Below, piece by piece: positions 1 to 7,335 of a stretch of 17,645 nucleotides of DNA (the first letter of the stretch is position 1; the number at the start of each line of letters is the position of its first letter). Source of the stretch: JBBTYZ01 sp038061595. GTDB taxonomy: Bacteria; Patescibacteriota; Minisyncoccia; UBA6257; GWB1-50-10. The translations under genes were made by a program, and so were the position numbers. The stretch is taken from NCBI GenBank assembly GCA_038061595.1, contig JBBTYZ010000027.1:1-17645 (forward strand). The letters are read 5' to 3'. Under the pieces are notes generated by a model that saw only the letters and a program-made list of their open reading frames with translations, had not been told where the DNA came from and did not search any database.

Positions 1-74
1 CCTGCACTGCAACGCCCACCCGCTTTTCCGTAATAAACATCGGTCATTCGCAAATCAAACTTTTATTTGAAATA

Positions 75-80
75 TATAAT
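75..80 (+). promoter_or_regulatory. Candidate -10 box upstream of rnhB
   Basis: A perfect TATAAT lies just before the TTG at 84, and a second TATAAT at 132-137 lies 6 nt before the GTG at 144. Neither has a convincing -35. Either could produce a leaderless rnhB message like those seen for other genes in this window. Confidence 0.3.
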
Positions 81-143
81 GTATTGAAAGGCGTTGTGGA
101 AAGCGGAAGTGCAGGGTCTGGTAACGGGGTTTATAATCAAAGA

Positions 144-728
144 GTGTCCAGTAATAAATTTATAATCGGTATAGATGAGGTGGGGAGAGGCGCTTTGGCA
201 GGCCCTGTTTTAGTATCTGCCGTTATGATTCCTAAAAGCATAAATTTAAATTTTAAAAAGTTGCCGAAACTAAAAGATTCAAAGAAACTTACTGCGGCTT
301 ATCGCGAAACATGGTTTGAGTTTATCAAAAACCACCCGAAGATTTACTATGCAACCGCTCGCGTTAATCCGCGGGTTATAGATAGGATTAATATAACGAA
401 AGCGGCTAATCGTGCCGCAACGAACGCCTTCAAGAGATTGGATGTTGGTAAGGGGACAAGGGTTTTATTAGACGGGGGATTATTTTTGAATACGGATTAC
501 GCTTTCACAAGAACCATTATTAAAGGCGATGAGAAAATAAACGCAATAAAACTTGCTTCAATTGTCGCCAAGGTCACCCGCGACAGATATATGGTTAAAT
601 TACACGAATCATATCCTCTTTATAATCTTGCTAAACATAAAGGATATGGTACAAGAAAGCATATACGTGCCATTAGGAGACATGGACCGTCGGATATACA
701 TAGATTAACATTTATAAATGGCCTTTAA
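144..728 (+). CDS. rnhB: Ribonuclease HII
   Basis: RNase HII removes ribonucleotides and RNA primers from RNA-DNA hybrids in the cytoplasm. The diagnostic GIDEVGRG motif with the catalytic Asp-Glu pair sits near the N terminus, followed by KLKDSKKLT, a LLDGG segment, the IKGDEK...ASIVAKVTRDR block carrying the later acidic residue, and the C-terminal HKGYGT...HR motif. I place the start at GTG 144, about 10 residues before the motif, because that is usual for the family and a TATAAT lies 6 nt upstream. TTG 84 and GTG 96 are in-frame alternatives. The frame stays open to the left edge, so an upstream extension cannot be excluded. The 3' end overlaps the next gene by 11 nt, which suggests translational coupling. 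The family assignment is secure; the start is not. Confidence 0.93.
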   Translation: MSSNKFIIGIDEVGRGALAGPVLVSAVMIPKSINLNFKKLPKLKDSKKLTAAYRETWFEFIKNHPKIYYATARVNPRVIDRINITKAANRAATNAFKRLDVGKGTRVLLDGGLFLNTDYAFTRTIIKGDEKINAIKLASIVAKVTRDRYMVKLHESYPLYNLAKHKGYGTRKHIRAIRRHGPSDIHRLTFINGL

Positions 729-1374
729 TTTTGAATCAAGACAAAGAAGTAGGAGGAGCGTTGAAACGCTGAGGGACAAAGAAAGAAAAACCCAAGAGAT
801 ACTGAGCGGAATGGAAAGCGCACAAAGTTCTGCTGAGTTGAAAAAACTAATACCGCTTTTAATAGATCGCCTAGAAAAGGATTTTGGCATAAGGTTCACC
901 GATGACATAACCTCGCTCTATAAGGAAATGCAGGAAAAGCGTTTTCTCGTGAGGCTAGAGAATATAAGAAGGGTTGTAGAGGGCGTATATGAGAAGAGAG
1001 GTTTCAAGATTGGCGACAAAGAGGACCATTATGCAAATGCTGTTGTACCAGAGAATGAGGGTTTGAGAATCGCATTTTCCGAAGGTGAGGCGCCAGGTCC
1101 GGTGCGTTTCCTTGTCGGTTTTGATGTAAAAAGCGCAATAGGTTTTGATCCGAATGGCTTGGAGGTAAGTGATATAGAAACCGATGAATCTGATCTTCGT
1201 GATACGGCAAAAAGGAGAGCTCTTTTAAGACACGTTTCAGGAAACCTTGAGCCAGAAAACATACATCATTTTATAATGCGAATCCCGAGAGCCGCATTTC
1301 CGGAGGAGCGCATGACGGAAGAAGAGGCTAAAAATAAGGGCGGATTTATATTCCGAGGGGCGCGTCTGCGTTGA
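718..1374 (+). CDS. Hypothetical protein, 218 aa, charged, no membrane segment
   Basis: I do not recognise this protein. It begins at an ATG inside the last codons of rnhB (11-nt overlap, different frame), so it is probably coupled to rnhB. The N-terminal third is rich in Arg, Lys and Glu and probably helical. The middle and C-terminal parts look like a folded alpha/beta domain, with hydrophobic stretches such as VRFLVGFDVKSAIGF. The end is basic (FRGARLR). There is no signal peptide, membrane segment or nucleotide-binding motif. Its TGA stop lies inside the TTGACT -35 box of the following rpmF promoter. Overlap with rnhB and purifying-looking composition support a real gene, but no function can be given. 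Confidence 0.75.
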   Translation: MAFNFESRQRSRRSVETLRDKERKTQEILSGMESAQSSAELKKLIPLLIDRLEKDFGIRFTDDITSLYKEMQEKRFLVRLENIRRVVEGVYEKRGFKIGDKEDHYANAVVPENEGLRIAFSEGEAPGPVRFLVGFDVKSAIGFDPNGLEVSDIETDESDLRDTAKRRALLRHVSGNLEPENIHHFIMRIPRAAFPEERMTEEEAKNKGGFIFRGARLR

Positions 1375-1399
1375 CTTTTATCATAAAATCCCTTAGTAT
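1371..1399 (+). promoter_or_regulatory. Promoter of rpmF, overlapping upstream stop codon
   Basis: TTGACT (1371-1376), a 17-bp spacer and TAGTAT (1394-1399). The expected start of transcription is near 1406, only about 3 nt before the rpmF ATG, so the mRNA should be nearly leaderless. The TGA inside TTGACT is the stop codon of the preceding gene. Confidence 0.6.
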
Positions 1400-1408
1400 T
1401 TACCCATT

Positions 1409-1561
1409 ATGGGTGGAGTACCAATAAAGCATCACTCGAAATCAAAGGTGGGGAGACGCAGGTCTCAACAGGCCCTAAAGAAGGCCAGTATTTCGGTTTG
1501 TCTGAAGTGCAAGGGGCCAAAATTTGCTCATCGCCTTTGTCCACAGTGCGGATCAAAATAA
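1409..1561 (+). CDS. rpmF: 50S ribosomal protein L32
   Basis: A 50-residue protein starting MGGVPIKHHSKSK, where the usual bacterial L32 start is M-A-V-P-K-x-K-x-S. It has a basic N-terminal half (VGRRRSQQALKKAS) and a zinc ribbon made of C31-x2-C34 and C44-x2-C47. It is part of the large ribosomal subunit. It has its own promoter (1371-1399) and no Shine-Dalgarno sequence. The nusB start follows 26 nt after the stop, so the two may be cotranscribed. The assignment rests on length, basic composition, the four cysteines and the start motif. Confidence 0.93.
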   Translation: MGGVPIKHHSKSKVGRRRSQQALKKASISVCLKCKGPKFAHRLCPQCGSK

Positions 1562-1587
1562 AAAACAAATTTATTTAGCTCTTTTAA

Positions 1588-2022
1588 ATGGCAACACGGC
1601 ATGTAGCAAGAACAATCGTCCTCCAGTCATTTTATGAGTGGGATTTTTATAATAGAGAACACGATCTCACTGCTATTGTTGAGCGCAACATGGTGGATTT
1701 TGGTTCCGGTATTGATGAGCCCGAGTTCGTCTGGAAGATAGTGAAGGGTATCGTGGAACACTTAAAAGATATTGATAACGTCATCACCCGCGCCGCTCCA
1801 GACTGGCCGATAGATAAAATTGCACTTATCGATAGGAATGTTTTGCGCATAGGGCTTTATGAACTTCTATATGCGGACAAAAATGAGGTTCCTCCTAAGG
1901 TCGCCATTAATGAAGCGATTGAAATTGCTAAAAATTATGGCGGGAACAGTTCTCCGAGGTTTATAAACGGAGTGTTGGGCGCGGTTTATAGAGAAACAAC
2001 CGGAGAGGTCAAAGAGAAATAA
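1588..2022 (+). CDS. nusB: Transcription antitermination factor NusB
   Basis: NusB binds boxA RNA with NusE (S10) and supports antitermination on rRNA operons. The 144-residue length is normal. Family features are visible: the RHVARTIVLQSFYEWDF N-terminal helix, the central PDWPIDKIALIDRNVLRIGLYEL block, and the C-terminal VAINEAIEIAKNYGGNSSPRFINGVLG block. No Shine-Dalgarno sequence precedes the ATG. It ends 1 nt before the rnc ATG, so the two genes are coupled. Clustering with rnc and rpmF places it in an RNA-processing and ribosome-assembly operon. Confidence 0.95.
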   Translation: MATRHVARTIVLQSFYEWDFYNREHDLTAIVERNMVDFGSGIDEPEFVWKIVKGIVEHLKDIDNVITRAAPDWPIDKIALIDRNVLRIGLYELLYADKNEVPPKVAINEAIEIAKNYGGNSSPRFINGVLGAVYRETTGEVKEK

Positions 2023-2023
2023 A

Positions 2024-2722
2024 ATGGACATAAAGAATTTAGAAGAAAAGATAGGGGTTGAGTTTAAAAAAAAGGAACTTTTAAAAGAGGCTTTGACTCA
2101 TCGTTCGTATCTGAACGAAAATCCGAACTTTAAAACTTCGCACAACGAACGTTTGGAGTATTTGGGAGACGCAGTCTTGGAACTAATCACGACCGAATTT
2201 CTGTACGAAGCTTATCCGAGTTATCAGGAGGGACAATTAACAACTCTTCGCGCCGCGCTTGTTAATTATCAGATGCTCGGCAAGATTGGCAAGGAAATTA
2301 ATTTGGATAAATATCTTTTGCTTTCGCGCGGGGAATCTAAGGACACTGGAAAAGCGCGAGAAGTTATTTTGGCAAACACGGTGGAAGCCTTGATTGGGTC
2401 AATCTACTTAGATCAAGGATATGAGGTAGCTAAAAAATTTATCAAAGAGTTCGTATTTAGTCATTTAGAAGAAATTTTGTCCCAAAAACTTTATCGTGAT
2501 CCAAAGAGCACGCTTCAAGAAATAGCCCAAAACAAACTTAAACTTACCCCGACTTATAAGGTTCTCTCCGAAGCGGGCCCCGATCACAATAAAAAATTTG
2601 TGATAGGTGTTTATCTCGGTGAAAATATTTCAGCTGAAGGCAAGGGCACGTCAAAACAAGAAGCAGAGATAAATGCCGCCGAATCAGCTTTAAAGAATTT
2701 CAAAGAAGGTGAACCCCGTTAG
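2024..2722 (+). CDS. rnc: Ribonuclease III
   Basis: RNase III cleaves double-stranded RNA as a dimer and processes rRNA precursors and some mRNAs. The 232 residues include the RNase III signature NERLEYLGDAVL at 41-52, with acidic residues E42, E45 and D49. The second active-site motif NTVEALIGSIYLD is near 119-130 (E121). A C-terminal double-stranded-RNA-binding domain runs from about residue 155, with the pattern DPKSTLQE...FVIGVYLG...GKGTSKQEAEINAAESAL. The gene starts 1 nt after nusB. Its last codons (Pro-Arg-stop) are supplied by the left arm of a palindromic-ended insert at 2714-2820. Without the insert the reading frame would end Gly-Glu-stop and overlap the next start. Confidence 0.96.
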   Translation: MDIKNLEEKIGVEFKKKELLKEALTHRSYLNENPNFKTSHNERLEYLGDAVLELITTEFLYEAYPSYQEGQLTTLRAALVNYQMLGKIGKEINLDKYLLLSRGESKDTGKAREVILANTVEALIGSIYLDQGYEVAKKFIKEFVFSHLEEILSQKLYRDPKSTLQEIAQNKLKLTPTYKVLSEAGPDHNKKFVIGVYLGENISAEGKGTSKQEAEINAAESALKNFKEGEPR

Positions 2723-2820
2723 AAGTGGCACATAACATCACAAATATATTTAATATAATGTTCAAGATTAGTAATAGTCGGTCAAAACAAACAATGGAAT
2801 TAGCTCCATTTCTAACGGGG
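2714..2820. repeat. 107-bp element with perfect 11-bp inverted termini, copy 1
   Basis: The left arm CCCCGTTAGAA (2714-2724) and right arm TTCTAACGGGG (2810-2820) are perfect reverse complements and are shared exactly with a second copy at 8526-8630. The AT-rich interior contains AATATAAT (2752-2759) and a small hairpin with ATGGA/TCCAT stems (2794-2809). The left arm contains the rnc stop TAG; the last G is the first base of the smc GTG start. Joining the flanks gives GAATGAATAAT, a normal ATGA stop/start overlap. A TGAA occurs on both outer sides, so a 4-bp target duplication is an alternative reading for this copy only. No coding capacity is seen. Confidence 0.85.
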
Positions 2821-5000
2821 TGAATAATTTTCTAAAACGGATAGAGTTACAAGGATTTAAATCATTTGCTGGTAAAACAGTCTTGGATTTTCCAAGTTCT
2901 ATTGTTGCGGTTGTCGGTCCTAACGGTTCGGGCAAATCTAACATTATTGATGCTTTGCGTTGGGCTTTGGGTGAGCGTGAGGCCAAGAAACTAAGAGGCG
3001 ATACATTGGACCAGCTTATTTTTGCAGGGACAAACAAGAAAGCAGCGGTGGGTCTGGCCAAAGTGGCGCTCTGTTTTGATAATAAAAATCGTACGTTTTT
3101 AGAAGACGCTGAGGAGATTGTCCTTTTGCGTAAAATTGATCGCTCCGGTGAGAGCCAATTTTTTTGGAACGATGCCGAAATTAAACTCAAGGATTTGAAT
3201 CAAATTCTGGCTAAAGCCCGCTTAGGAACTCGCGGTCTTACTATGATAGGACAGGGTCAGGGCGATTTGTTTGTCAGAAGCACCCCTCAAGAGCGCAGGA
3301 CTATGATCGAAGAAGTTTTGGGATTAAGAGAATTTCGGCTCAAAAAAGCGGAAGCGGAGAGGCGACTTGAGTCCAGTCGGATAAATATGGAAAAGGTTAA
3401 AGCTATGATTGATGAGCTTTCTCCGCATCTGAGGTTTTTGAGGAAACAAAAATCTCGTTTTGAAAAGAGATCGGATATAGAAAGTGACTTGCGGGAAATG
3501 GAAAACAATTATTTTTCTTTTAATTACCACAGCCTATTAAAAAATATGAGCTTGGCATCCACCCCTCTTTTGGATTTGCAAAAAGAACAAAAAGAGGAGG
3601 AAAAGAACATCTCAGCCCTCGAAAACGAGCTGAAAGGACTTAGTAAGAAGGCCGAAACCTTAGATAGGGCGAGGGAGATAAGGCAGTATCTTCAAAGCTT
3701 GCTTGATAAAAAATCTATTGTTGAAAAAGAAATAGGTAGGATTGAGGCAAGGATTGAGTTTGAAAAATCTGCTTCTTCTAAAACGATTACTATCACGGAA
3801 CTTACCGAAACGGTGCGTTCGCTTATATCCGAAATTGATGAGCTTGCGTCCGTTTCAGATTTGGAAGTAGTGAGGGATAAACTAAAAGATTGGTCCAAGA
3901 AGTTAAAAAAATCACTTGGGAATAATACGGAGTTCGACAAATCCGCCTTGAAGGATGGATTTTCGATATTAAAGGAGAATATTTTAAAACTAGAAAACGA
4001 AATAAAATCTTTAAGAGAAGAGGAAGAACAGGTTATTTCGGAAGGCGACAAGGCCAATAGTGAGTTTAGAGAAAAGGTCCAGAACTTAGAGCTCAAAAAG
4101 AATGAGTTAAGAGTGCTTGATGAGAATTTGCGGAGAGGTTCTTTTGAAAGAGAAAAGATAGAACTCAAACTTTCAGAACTTGAAAGGAATTGGCAAGTTG
4201 TAGGCCGGCATGTTTCGGAATTGAAATCACTTCCAGTCGTTTCAGAGATCTCTAACCCAGAAGACTTAGAACGAAAAATGATGCGATTTCGCGGAGAGCT
4301 TGCTGCTATAGGAGAAATAGACGAGATTCTCGTAAAAGAAGCCGAAGAGAGCGAAAAGAGATTTCAGTTTTTGAGCAAGGAGTCATCAGATTTAGATAAG
4401 GCCGTAACAGATCTTAAAAATTTGATTAAGGATTTAGATCAGAAAATACATACCGATTTCAAAAGCTCTTTTCGGAAAATCAACGATGAATTCAATAATT
4501 ATTTCAGAATAATGTTCGGTGGAGGCAAGGCCAAATTAAAATTGGAGGTTGTTAAAGTTAAGTCAATCCTTGCAGAAGCCGCCTCCGAGGTGAGCGAACC
4601 TCGTCCCGAAGAGCCTTCGGTTAAGGAGGAGGGCGACCCAGAGCTCAGGGCAGGAGTTGATATAGAGTTAAGTTTGCCTAAGAAAAAAATAAAGAGCATT
4701 GATATGCTCTCTGGGGGAGAGAAAAGTTTGGTTTCGATAGCCGCACTCTTCTCTTTGATATCCGTAAGCCCGCCACCATTCTTGGTTTTGGACGAAATTG
4801 ATGCGCCCCTGGACGAAGAAAACACCAGGCGTTTTTCAGAAATGATAAAAGAGTTTTCTCGCCACACGCAATTTATAATCGTGACGCATAACAGAACCAC
4901 AATGGAAGCGGCTGATGTTTTGTATGGGGTTACGATGGGAGAGGATGGGGTATCGAAAGTTTTGTCTTTGAAATTAGAAGATAGCGTTTCAATGGTATGA
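2820..5000 (+). CDS. smc: SMC-type chromosome segregation ATPase, short form
   Basis: SMC proteins are ABC-type ATPases that organise chromosomes. The N-terminal head has FLKRIELQGFKSFAGKT, Walker A GPNGSGKS (33-40) and a Q-loop GQGQ near 144-147. The C-terminal head has the signature LSGGEKS (about 630), Walker B leading into DEIDAPLDEE (658 onward) and the switch THN. Residues about 170-560 are charged heptad-like coiled coil. The protein has 726 residues, where typical bacterial SMCs have about 1,150-1,200. I recognise no canonical hinge and no CxxC zinc hook. A Pro/Glu-rich insertion precedes the signature. The GTG start is created by the right end of the inserted element; TTTCTAACGGGG precedes it and no Shine-Dalgarno is seen. 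The stop overlaps the next gene as ATGA. Confidence 0.88.
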   Translation: MNNFLKRIELQGFKSFAGKTVLDFPSSIVAVVGPNGSGKSNIIDALRWALGEREAKKLRGDTLDQLIFAGTNKKAAVGLAKVALCFDNKNRTFLEDAEEIVLLRKIDRSGESQFFWNDAEIKLKDLNQILAKARLGTRGLTMIGQGQGDLFVRSTPQERRTMIEEVLGLREFRLKKAEAERRLESSRINMEKVKAMIDELSPHLRFLRKQKSRFEKRSDIESDLREMENNYFSFNYHSLLKNMSLASTPLLDLQKEQKEEEKNISALENELKGLSKKAETLDRAREIRQYLQSLLDKKSIVEKEIGRIEARIEFEKSASSKTITITELTETVRSLISEIDELASVSDLEVVRDKLKDWSKKLKKSLGNNTEFDKSALKDGFSILKENILKLENEIKSLREEEEQVISEGDKANSEFREKVQNLELKKNELRVLDENLRRGSFEREKIELKLSELERNWQVVGRHVSELKSLPVVSEISNPEDLERKMMRFRGELAAIGEIDEILVKEAEESEKRFQFLSKESSDLDKAVTDLKNLIKDLDQKIHTDFKSSFRKINDEFNNYFRIMFGGGKAKLKLEVVKVKSILAEAASEVSEPRPEEPSVKEEGDPELRAGVDIELSLPKKKIKSIDMLSGGEKSLVSIAALFSLISVSPPPFLVLDEIDAPLDEENTRRFSEMIKEFSRHTQFIIVTHNRTTMEAADVLYGVTMGEDGVSKVLSLKLEDSVSMV

Positions 5001-5800
5001 AATTTGATTCTCTAGAAATATCCGGGCAGGCAGAAAAAACCGATGCCGTTAAAAGAAAGGATGACGCATTGGCGAAGAAGAAAATAGCTAAGGTTATAGA
5101 TTTTAAACAATTGCGGAAAATGATTAAGACAGAGTTGTTTTCAAGGCAAGAAACATTAGAAGATCTATCAAGACTTGTCTTCGAGTTGGGTGATAAAATA
5201 ACTGATTACGATACAATTCTGAGCGATGATGCGAGTGGTAGGTTGGTTTCTCGGCTATTGTGGGAAATATCAAGTACCGAGAGAAAAAAAATTGCAAAAA
5301 AGACAGCAAATGGTTATTTTATAGCTGGCGGCCAACCAATAAAGCGCGATAACGATAAAGCCATAACAGCGTTTTTAGAAAAAAATAAACAGAAATTAGG
5401 AAAAACTTTGTTAGTCACGGAATACATAGAGTCGGGTAAAAGCATTATGAGTTTAATCAAACTCTTGGAAAATGAGGGAATTGATTTCGATGTTGCGACT
5501 GTTTCTATGCATTTCCCCCCGCAAGAATACAACCGCCGTTTATCAAAGCGTTTATATTATGGCAGCGAAGGACCATCTGGTGAATTTTTATATGGCCATC
5601 CCTTATTTGCCGGCGTGAGAAAACTACGTCCTATTGCCGGAGAACCTGTTACTAGGCACGAATCCGCACACCCTTACGCACATAAAGATTGGACAGAAGA
5701 GGGACTCGTCCAGGAAGCTAGGGAAGATATTAAGGTGTTATCAAGCGAGTTGTCTAAACTTTCGTCTTCTGGATTTGACAGTACACGCGAAACCCAATAG
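4997..5800 (+). CDS. Phosphoribosyltransferase-like protein
   Basis: A 267-residue soluble protein. Residues 136-152 (GKTLLVTEYIESGKSI) resemble the PRPP-binding loop of type I phosphoribosyltransferases: a hydrophobic strand, two acidic or polar positions, then a small-residue turn with Lys-Ser. After it comes an alternating strand/helix pattern (LIKLLENEGIDFDVATVS) expected of that fold. The N-terminal 60 residues are charged and probably helical. No substrate can be assigned: it lacks a clear purine or orotate hood signature. The ATG overlaps the smc stop in an ATGA, so it is translationally coupled to smc. The rpsP promoter lies inside its last codons. The superfamily call is moderate; the specific activity is unknown. 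Confidence 0.6.
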   Translation: MKFDSLEISGQAEKTDAVKRKDDALAKKKIAKVIDFKQLRKMIKTELFSRQETLEDLSRLVFELGDKITDYDTILSDDASGRLVSRLLWEISSTERKKIAKKTANGYFIAGGQPIKRDNDKAITAFLEKNKQKLGKTLLVTEYIESGKSIMSLIKLLENEGIDFDVATVSMHFPPQEYNRRLSKRLYYGSEGPSGEFLYGHPLFAGVRKLRPIAGEPVTRHESAHPYAHKDWTEEGLVQEAREDIKVLSSELSKLSSSGFDSTRETQ

Positions 5801-5803
5801 TCT
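5775..5803 (+). promoter_or_regulatory. Promoter of rpsP
   Basis: Perfect -35 TTGACA (5775-5780), 17-bp spacer, -10 TAGTCT (5798-5803). Transcription should begin near 5810, about 3 nt before the rpsP ATG. The -35 lies within the coding end of the upstream gene. Confidence 0.55.
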
Positions 5804-5812
5804 ATACGCTAT

Positions 5813-6211
5813 ATGTTAGCCATAAAATTACAAAGACAAGGAAAAAAACACCAAGCTTCTTACAGGGTTGTGGTCGCGGAAAAACGATCCAAGCTTGGCG
5901 GTAGGGGTGTTTCTGACTTGGGTTGGTTTAATCCGCACAACGATAAATTTGAATTGAATAAAGAAGAAATCTTAAGGTGGATGAAAGTCGGCGCAAAACC
6001 GACCGCGACCGTTCATAATCTGCTTGTCCGCGCAGAAGTCTTGAAAGACAAAAAAATATCAGTACATAAAAAGTTTGTTGCGAAAGCAAAAGAGCCAGTT
6101 ACTGAAGCTCCCGTGGCCGTTCCGGTAGCCCAAGCGCCAGTTGCGGACCTGTCCGCCGAAGCCTCGGCGAAGGCGGAAGCTCCTGAAGCAGAGGAGGTGA
6201 AGGCCGAATAG
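5813..6211 (+). CDS. rpsP: 30S ribosomal protein S16
   Basis: The first 80 residues match S16 closely: MLAIKLQRQGKKHQASYRVVVAEKR, then LGWFNPHND, then a helix EEILRWMKVGAKPTATVHNLL. The full protein is 132 residues, longer than the 75-90 common for the family, because of an Ala/Pro/Glu-rich tail (from about residue 92) likely to be disordered. Such tails on ribosomal proteins are common in CPR bacteria. The gene has its own promoter with a nearly leaderless start and no Shine-Dalgarno. It stands upstream of the KH-domain gene and trmD, the usual rpsP-khpA-trmD neighbourhood without rimM. Confidence 0.95.
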   Translation: MLAIKLQRQGKKHQASYRVVVAEKRSKLGGRGVSDLGWFNPHNDKFELNKEEILRWMKVGAKPTATVHNLLVRAEVLKDKKISVHKKFVAKAKEPVTEAPVAVPVAQAPVADLSAEASAKAEAPEAEEVKAE

Positions 6212-6221
6212 CATTGAGGCG

Positions 6222-6250
6222 TTGATTTTCTATAGTTATCCCTGTAATAT
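6222..6250 (+). promoter_or_regulatory. Promoter of the KH-domain gene
   Basis: TTGATT (6222-6227), 17-bp spacer, TAATAT (6245-6250) preceded by TG (extended -10). It predicts a leader of about 40 nt before the ATG at 6297, unlike the leaderless starts nearby. The leader has no strong Shine-Dalgarno sequence. Confidence 0.5.
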
Positions 6251-6296
6251 ATGCCGAATAAAGGTCGAGTTTGAAATAAGTCTGTAAGTTAAAGAA

Positions 6297-6590
6297 ATGT
6301 CTAATAATACAGTTGATCAGGAATTTCTTGAATATCTGGTCAAATCCATCGTTGATCATCCGGACGACGTAAAAGTCGAAAGGAAGATAGACGAGCGAGG
6401 TGTTTTGCTCTCTTTGAAGGTTAACCCTCAAGACATGGGTCAGGTAGTTGGACGACAAGGTTCAACCGCAGGAGCCATCCGAAGTCTTTTGAGGATTGTT
6501 GGTATTAAGAATAATGCCCGAGTTAACTTGATAATTGAGGAGCCGGAAGGTTCAACCCGTGGCGCAAGAAGGCCCGAGGGACGAGAATAA
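6297..6590 (+). CDS. khpA: KH-domain RNA-binding protein (KhpA family)
   Basis: A 97-residue protein with a single type II KH domain, as in KhpA/YlqC, a small RNA-binding protein that often pairs with KhpB. It begins with FLEYLVKSIVDHPDDVKVE and continues LKVNPQDMGQVVGRQGSTAGAIRSLLR. The GxxG loop is GRQG, near residue 53-56. The C-terminal 15-20 residues are a basic Gly/Arg tail that could add RNA contacts. It lies between rpsP and trmD, the position typical for this gene, and is followed by a strong hairpin terminator at 6611-6642. The family is secure; the symbol is by family and position. Confidence 0.9.
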   Translation: MSNNTVDQEFLEYLVKSIVDHPDDVKVERKIDERGVLLSLKVNPQDMGQVVGRQGSTAGAIRSLLRIVGIKNNARVNLIIEEPEGSTRGARRPEGRE

Positions 6591-6610
6591 GAAAATCAAA
6601 CTCGTAAAAG

Positions 6611-6642
6611 AAAAATCTCCCGATGTCCATCGGGAGGTTTTT
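6611..6642. terminator. Intrinsic terminator after the KH-domain gene
   Basis: A hairpin with stem CTCCCGAT/ATCGGGAG (6617-6624 / 6629-6636), a 4-nt loop and flanking A and T runs that extend the stem. It is followed by a T-rich run and could work on both strands. It directly precedes the trmD -10 box. Confidence 0.8.
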
Positions 6643-6646
6643 CTTT

Positions 6647-6652
6647 TATAAT
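6647..6652 (+). promoter_or_regulatory. -10 box of trmD
   Basis: TATAAT placed 6 nt before the trmD ATG (6659), so the predicted first transcribed base is the A of the start codon. No good -35 is present, since that region lies in the terminator hairpin. Confidence 0.45.
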
Positions 6653-6658
6653 AAATTT

Positions 6659-7300
6659 ATGAAATTTAATATAATCACAATTTTCCCGGACTCGTTGAAA
6701 TCCTATTTGTCGTCATCACTCCTTGGTAAAGCGCAGAAGAATAAGCTCATAAAAATAAATCTTATAAACCTTAGGAGATTTGCGACAGACAAACACAAAT
6801 CTGTTGATGGCAAGCCATTCGGCGGAGGGCCGGGGATGGTTTTAAAAATAGAACCAGTCTATAAAGCCGTTAACTCAATTTTAAAAAAGAAAGACCGCAA
6901 GAAAACGAGGGTTATTTTGTTTTCCACGCGGGGAAAGAAATTTGATGGGAAAGATGCAAGGCGTTTAAGTAGATATAAAGATATAGTTTTTATCTGTGGT
7001 AGATATGAAGGGGTAGATGAGCGTGTCGCTGATTACATTGCTGATGAAGAGATTTCTATCGGAGACTATGTTTTGGAAGGTGGTGAATTGCCGGCGTTGG
7101 TTTTGATAGATTCAATAAGTCGTCACATACCCGGGGTTTTGGGGAAAATTGAATCTTTGGAAGAGATTAAGGGGTCTTATGTCGGATATACCCGCCCGGA
7201 CATCTTTGTTACCAAAGAAGGTAACAAACTTAAGGTTCCTCAGGTTTTGCTATCTGGTAATCACAAAAGGATAGCCGAATGGCGAGAGAAGAAAGATTGA
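6659..7300 (+). CDS. trmD: tRNA (guanine-N1)-methyltransferase TrmD
   Basis: TrmD methylates G37 of tRNAs next to the anticodon, using SAM, and prevents +1 frameshifting. The 213 residues show the SPOUT-fold motifs: FNIITIFPDSL at the N terminus, KPFGGGPGMV, ICGRYEGVDERV, and EISIGDYVLEGGELPALVLID forming the knotted SAM site. The C-terminal domain is short and ends at LLSGNHKRIAEWREKKD. An in-frame upstream ATG at 6623 lies inside the terminator hairpin and would add 12 non-conserved residues, so ATG 6659, 6 nt after TATAAT, is the better start. Its TGA stop is part of the rpsB -35 box. Confidence 0.96.
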   Translation: MKFNIITIFPDSLKSYLSSSLLGKAQKNKLIKINLINLRRFATDKHKSVDGKPFGGGPGMVLKIEPVYKAVNSILKKKDRKKTRVILFSTRGKKFDGKDARRLSRYKDIVFICGRYEGVDERVADYIADEEISIGDYVLEGGELPALVLIDSISRHIPGVLGKIESLEEIKGSYVGYTRPDIFVTKEGNKLKVPQVLLSGNHKRIAEWREKKD

Positions 7301-7325
7301 CTCAAATCACCCTTTTAGCTATTAT
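7297..7325 (+). promoter_or_regulatory. Promoter of rpsB-tsf, overlapping the trmD stop
   Basis: TTGACT (7297-7302), 17-bp spacer, TATTAT (7320-7325). The predicted start is near 7332, about 4 nt before the rpsB ATG. The TGA in TTGACT is the trmD stop codon, the same arrangement as at rpmF. Confidence 0.65.
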
Positions 7326-7335
7326 TTAACCCTAT

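Noticed and set aside
1..47. Possible start of a divergent minus-strand gene (ATG at 47-45, MTDVYYGKAGG...)
   Set aside because: Only 15 codons lie in the window and no family is recognisable, so it cannot be told from chance.
3692..4168. Long Ser/Phe-rich minus-strand frame inside smc
   Set aside because: It is the shadow of the Glu/Lys-rich coiled coil of the plus-strand gene.
6623..6658. Upstream in-frame ATG extending TrmD by 12 residues
   Set aside because: It lies inside a terminator hairpin, the added residues are not conserved, and a -10 box points to ATG 6659.
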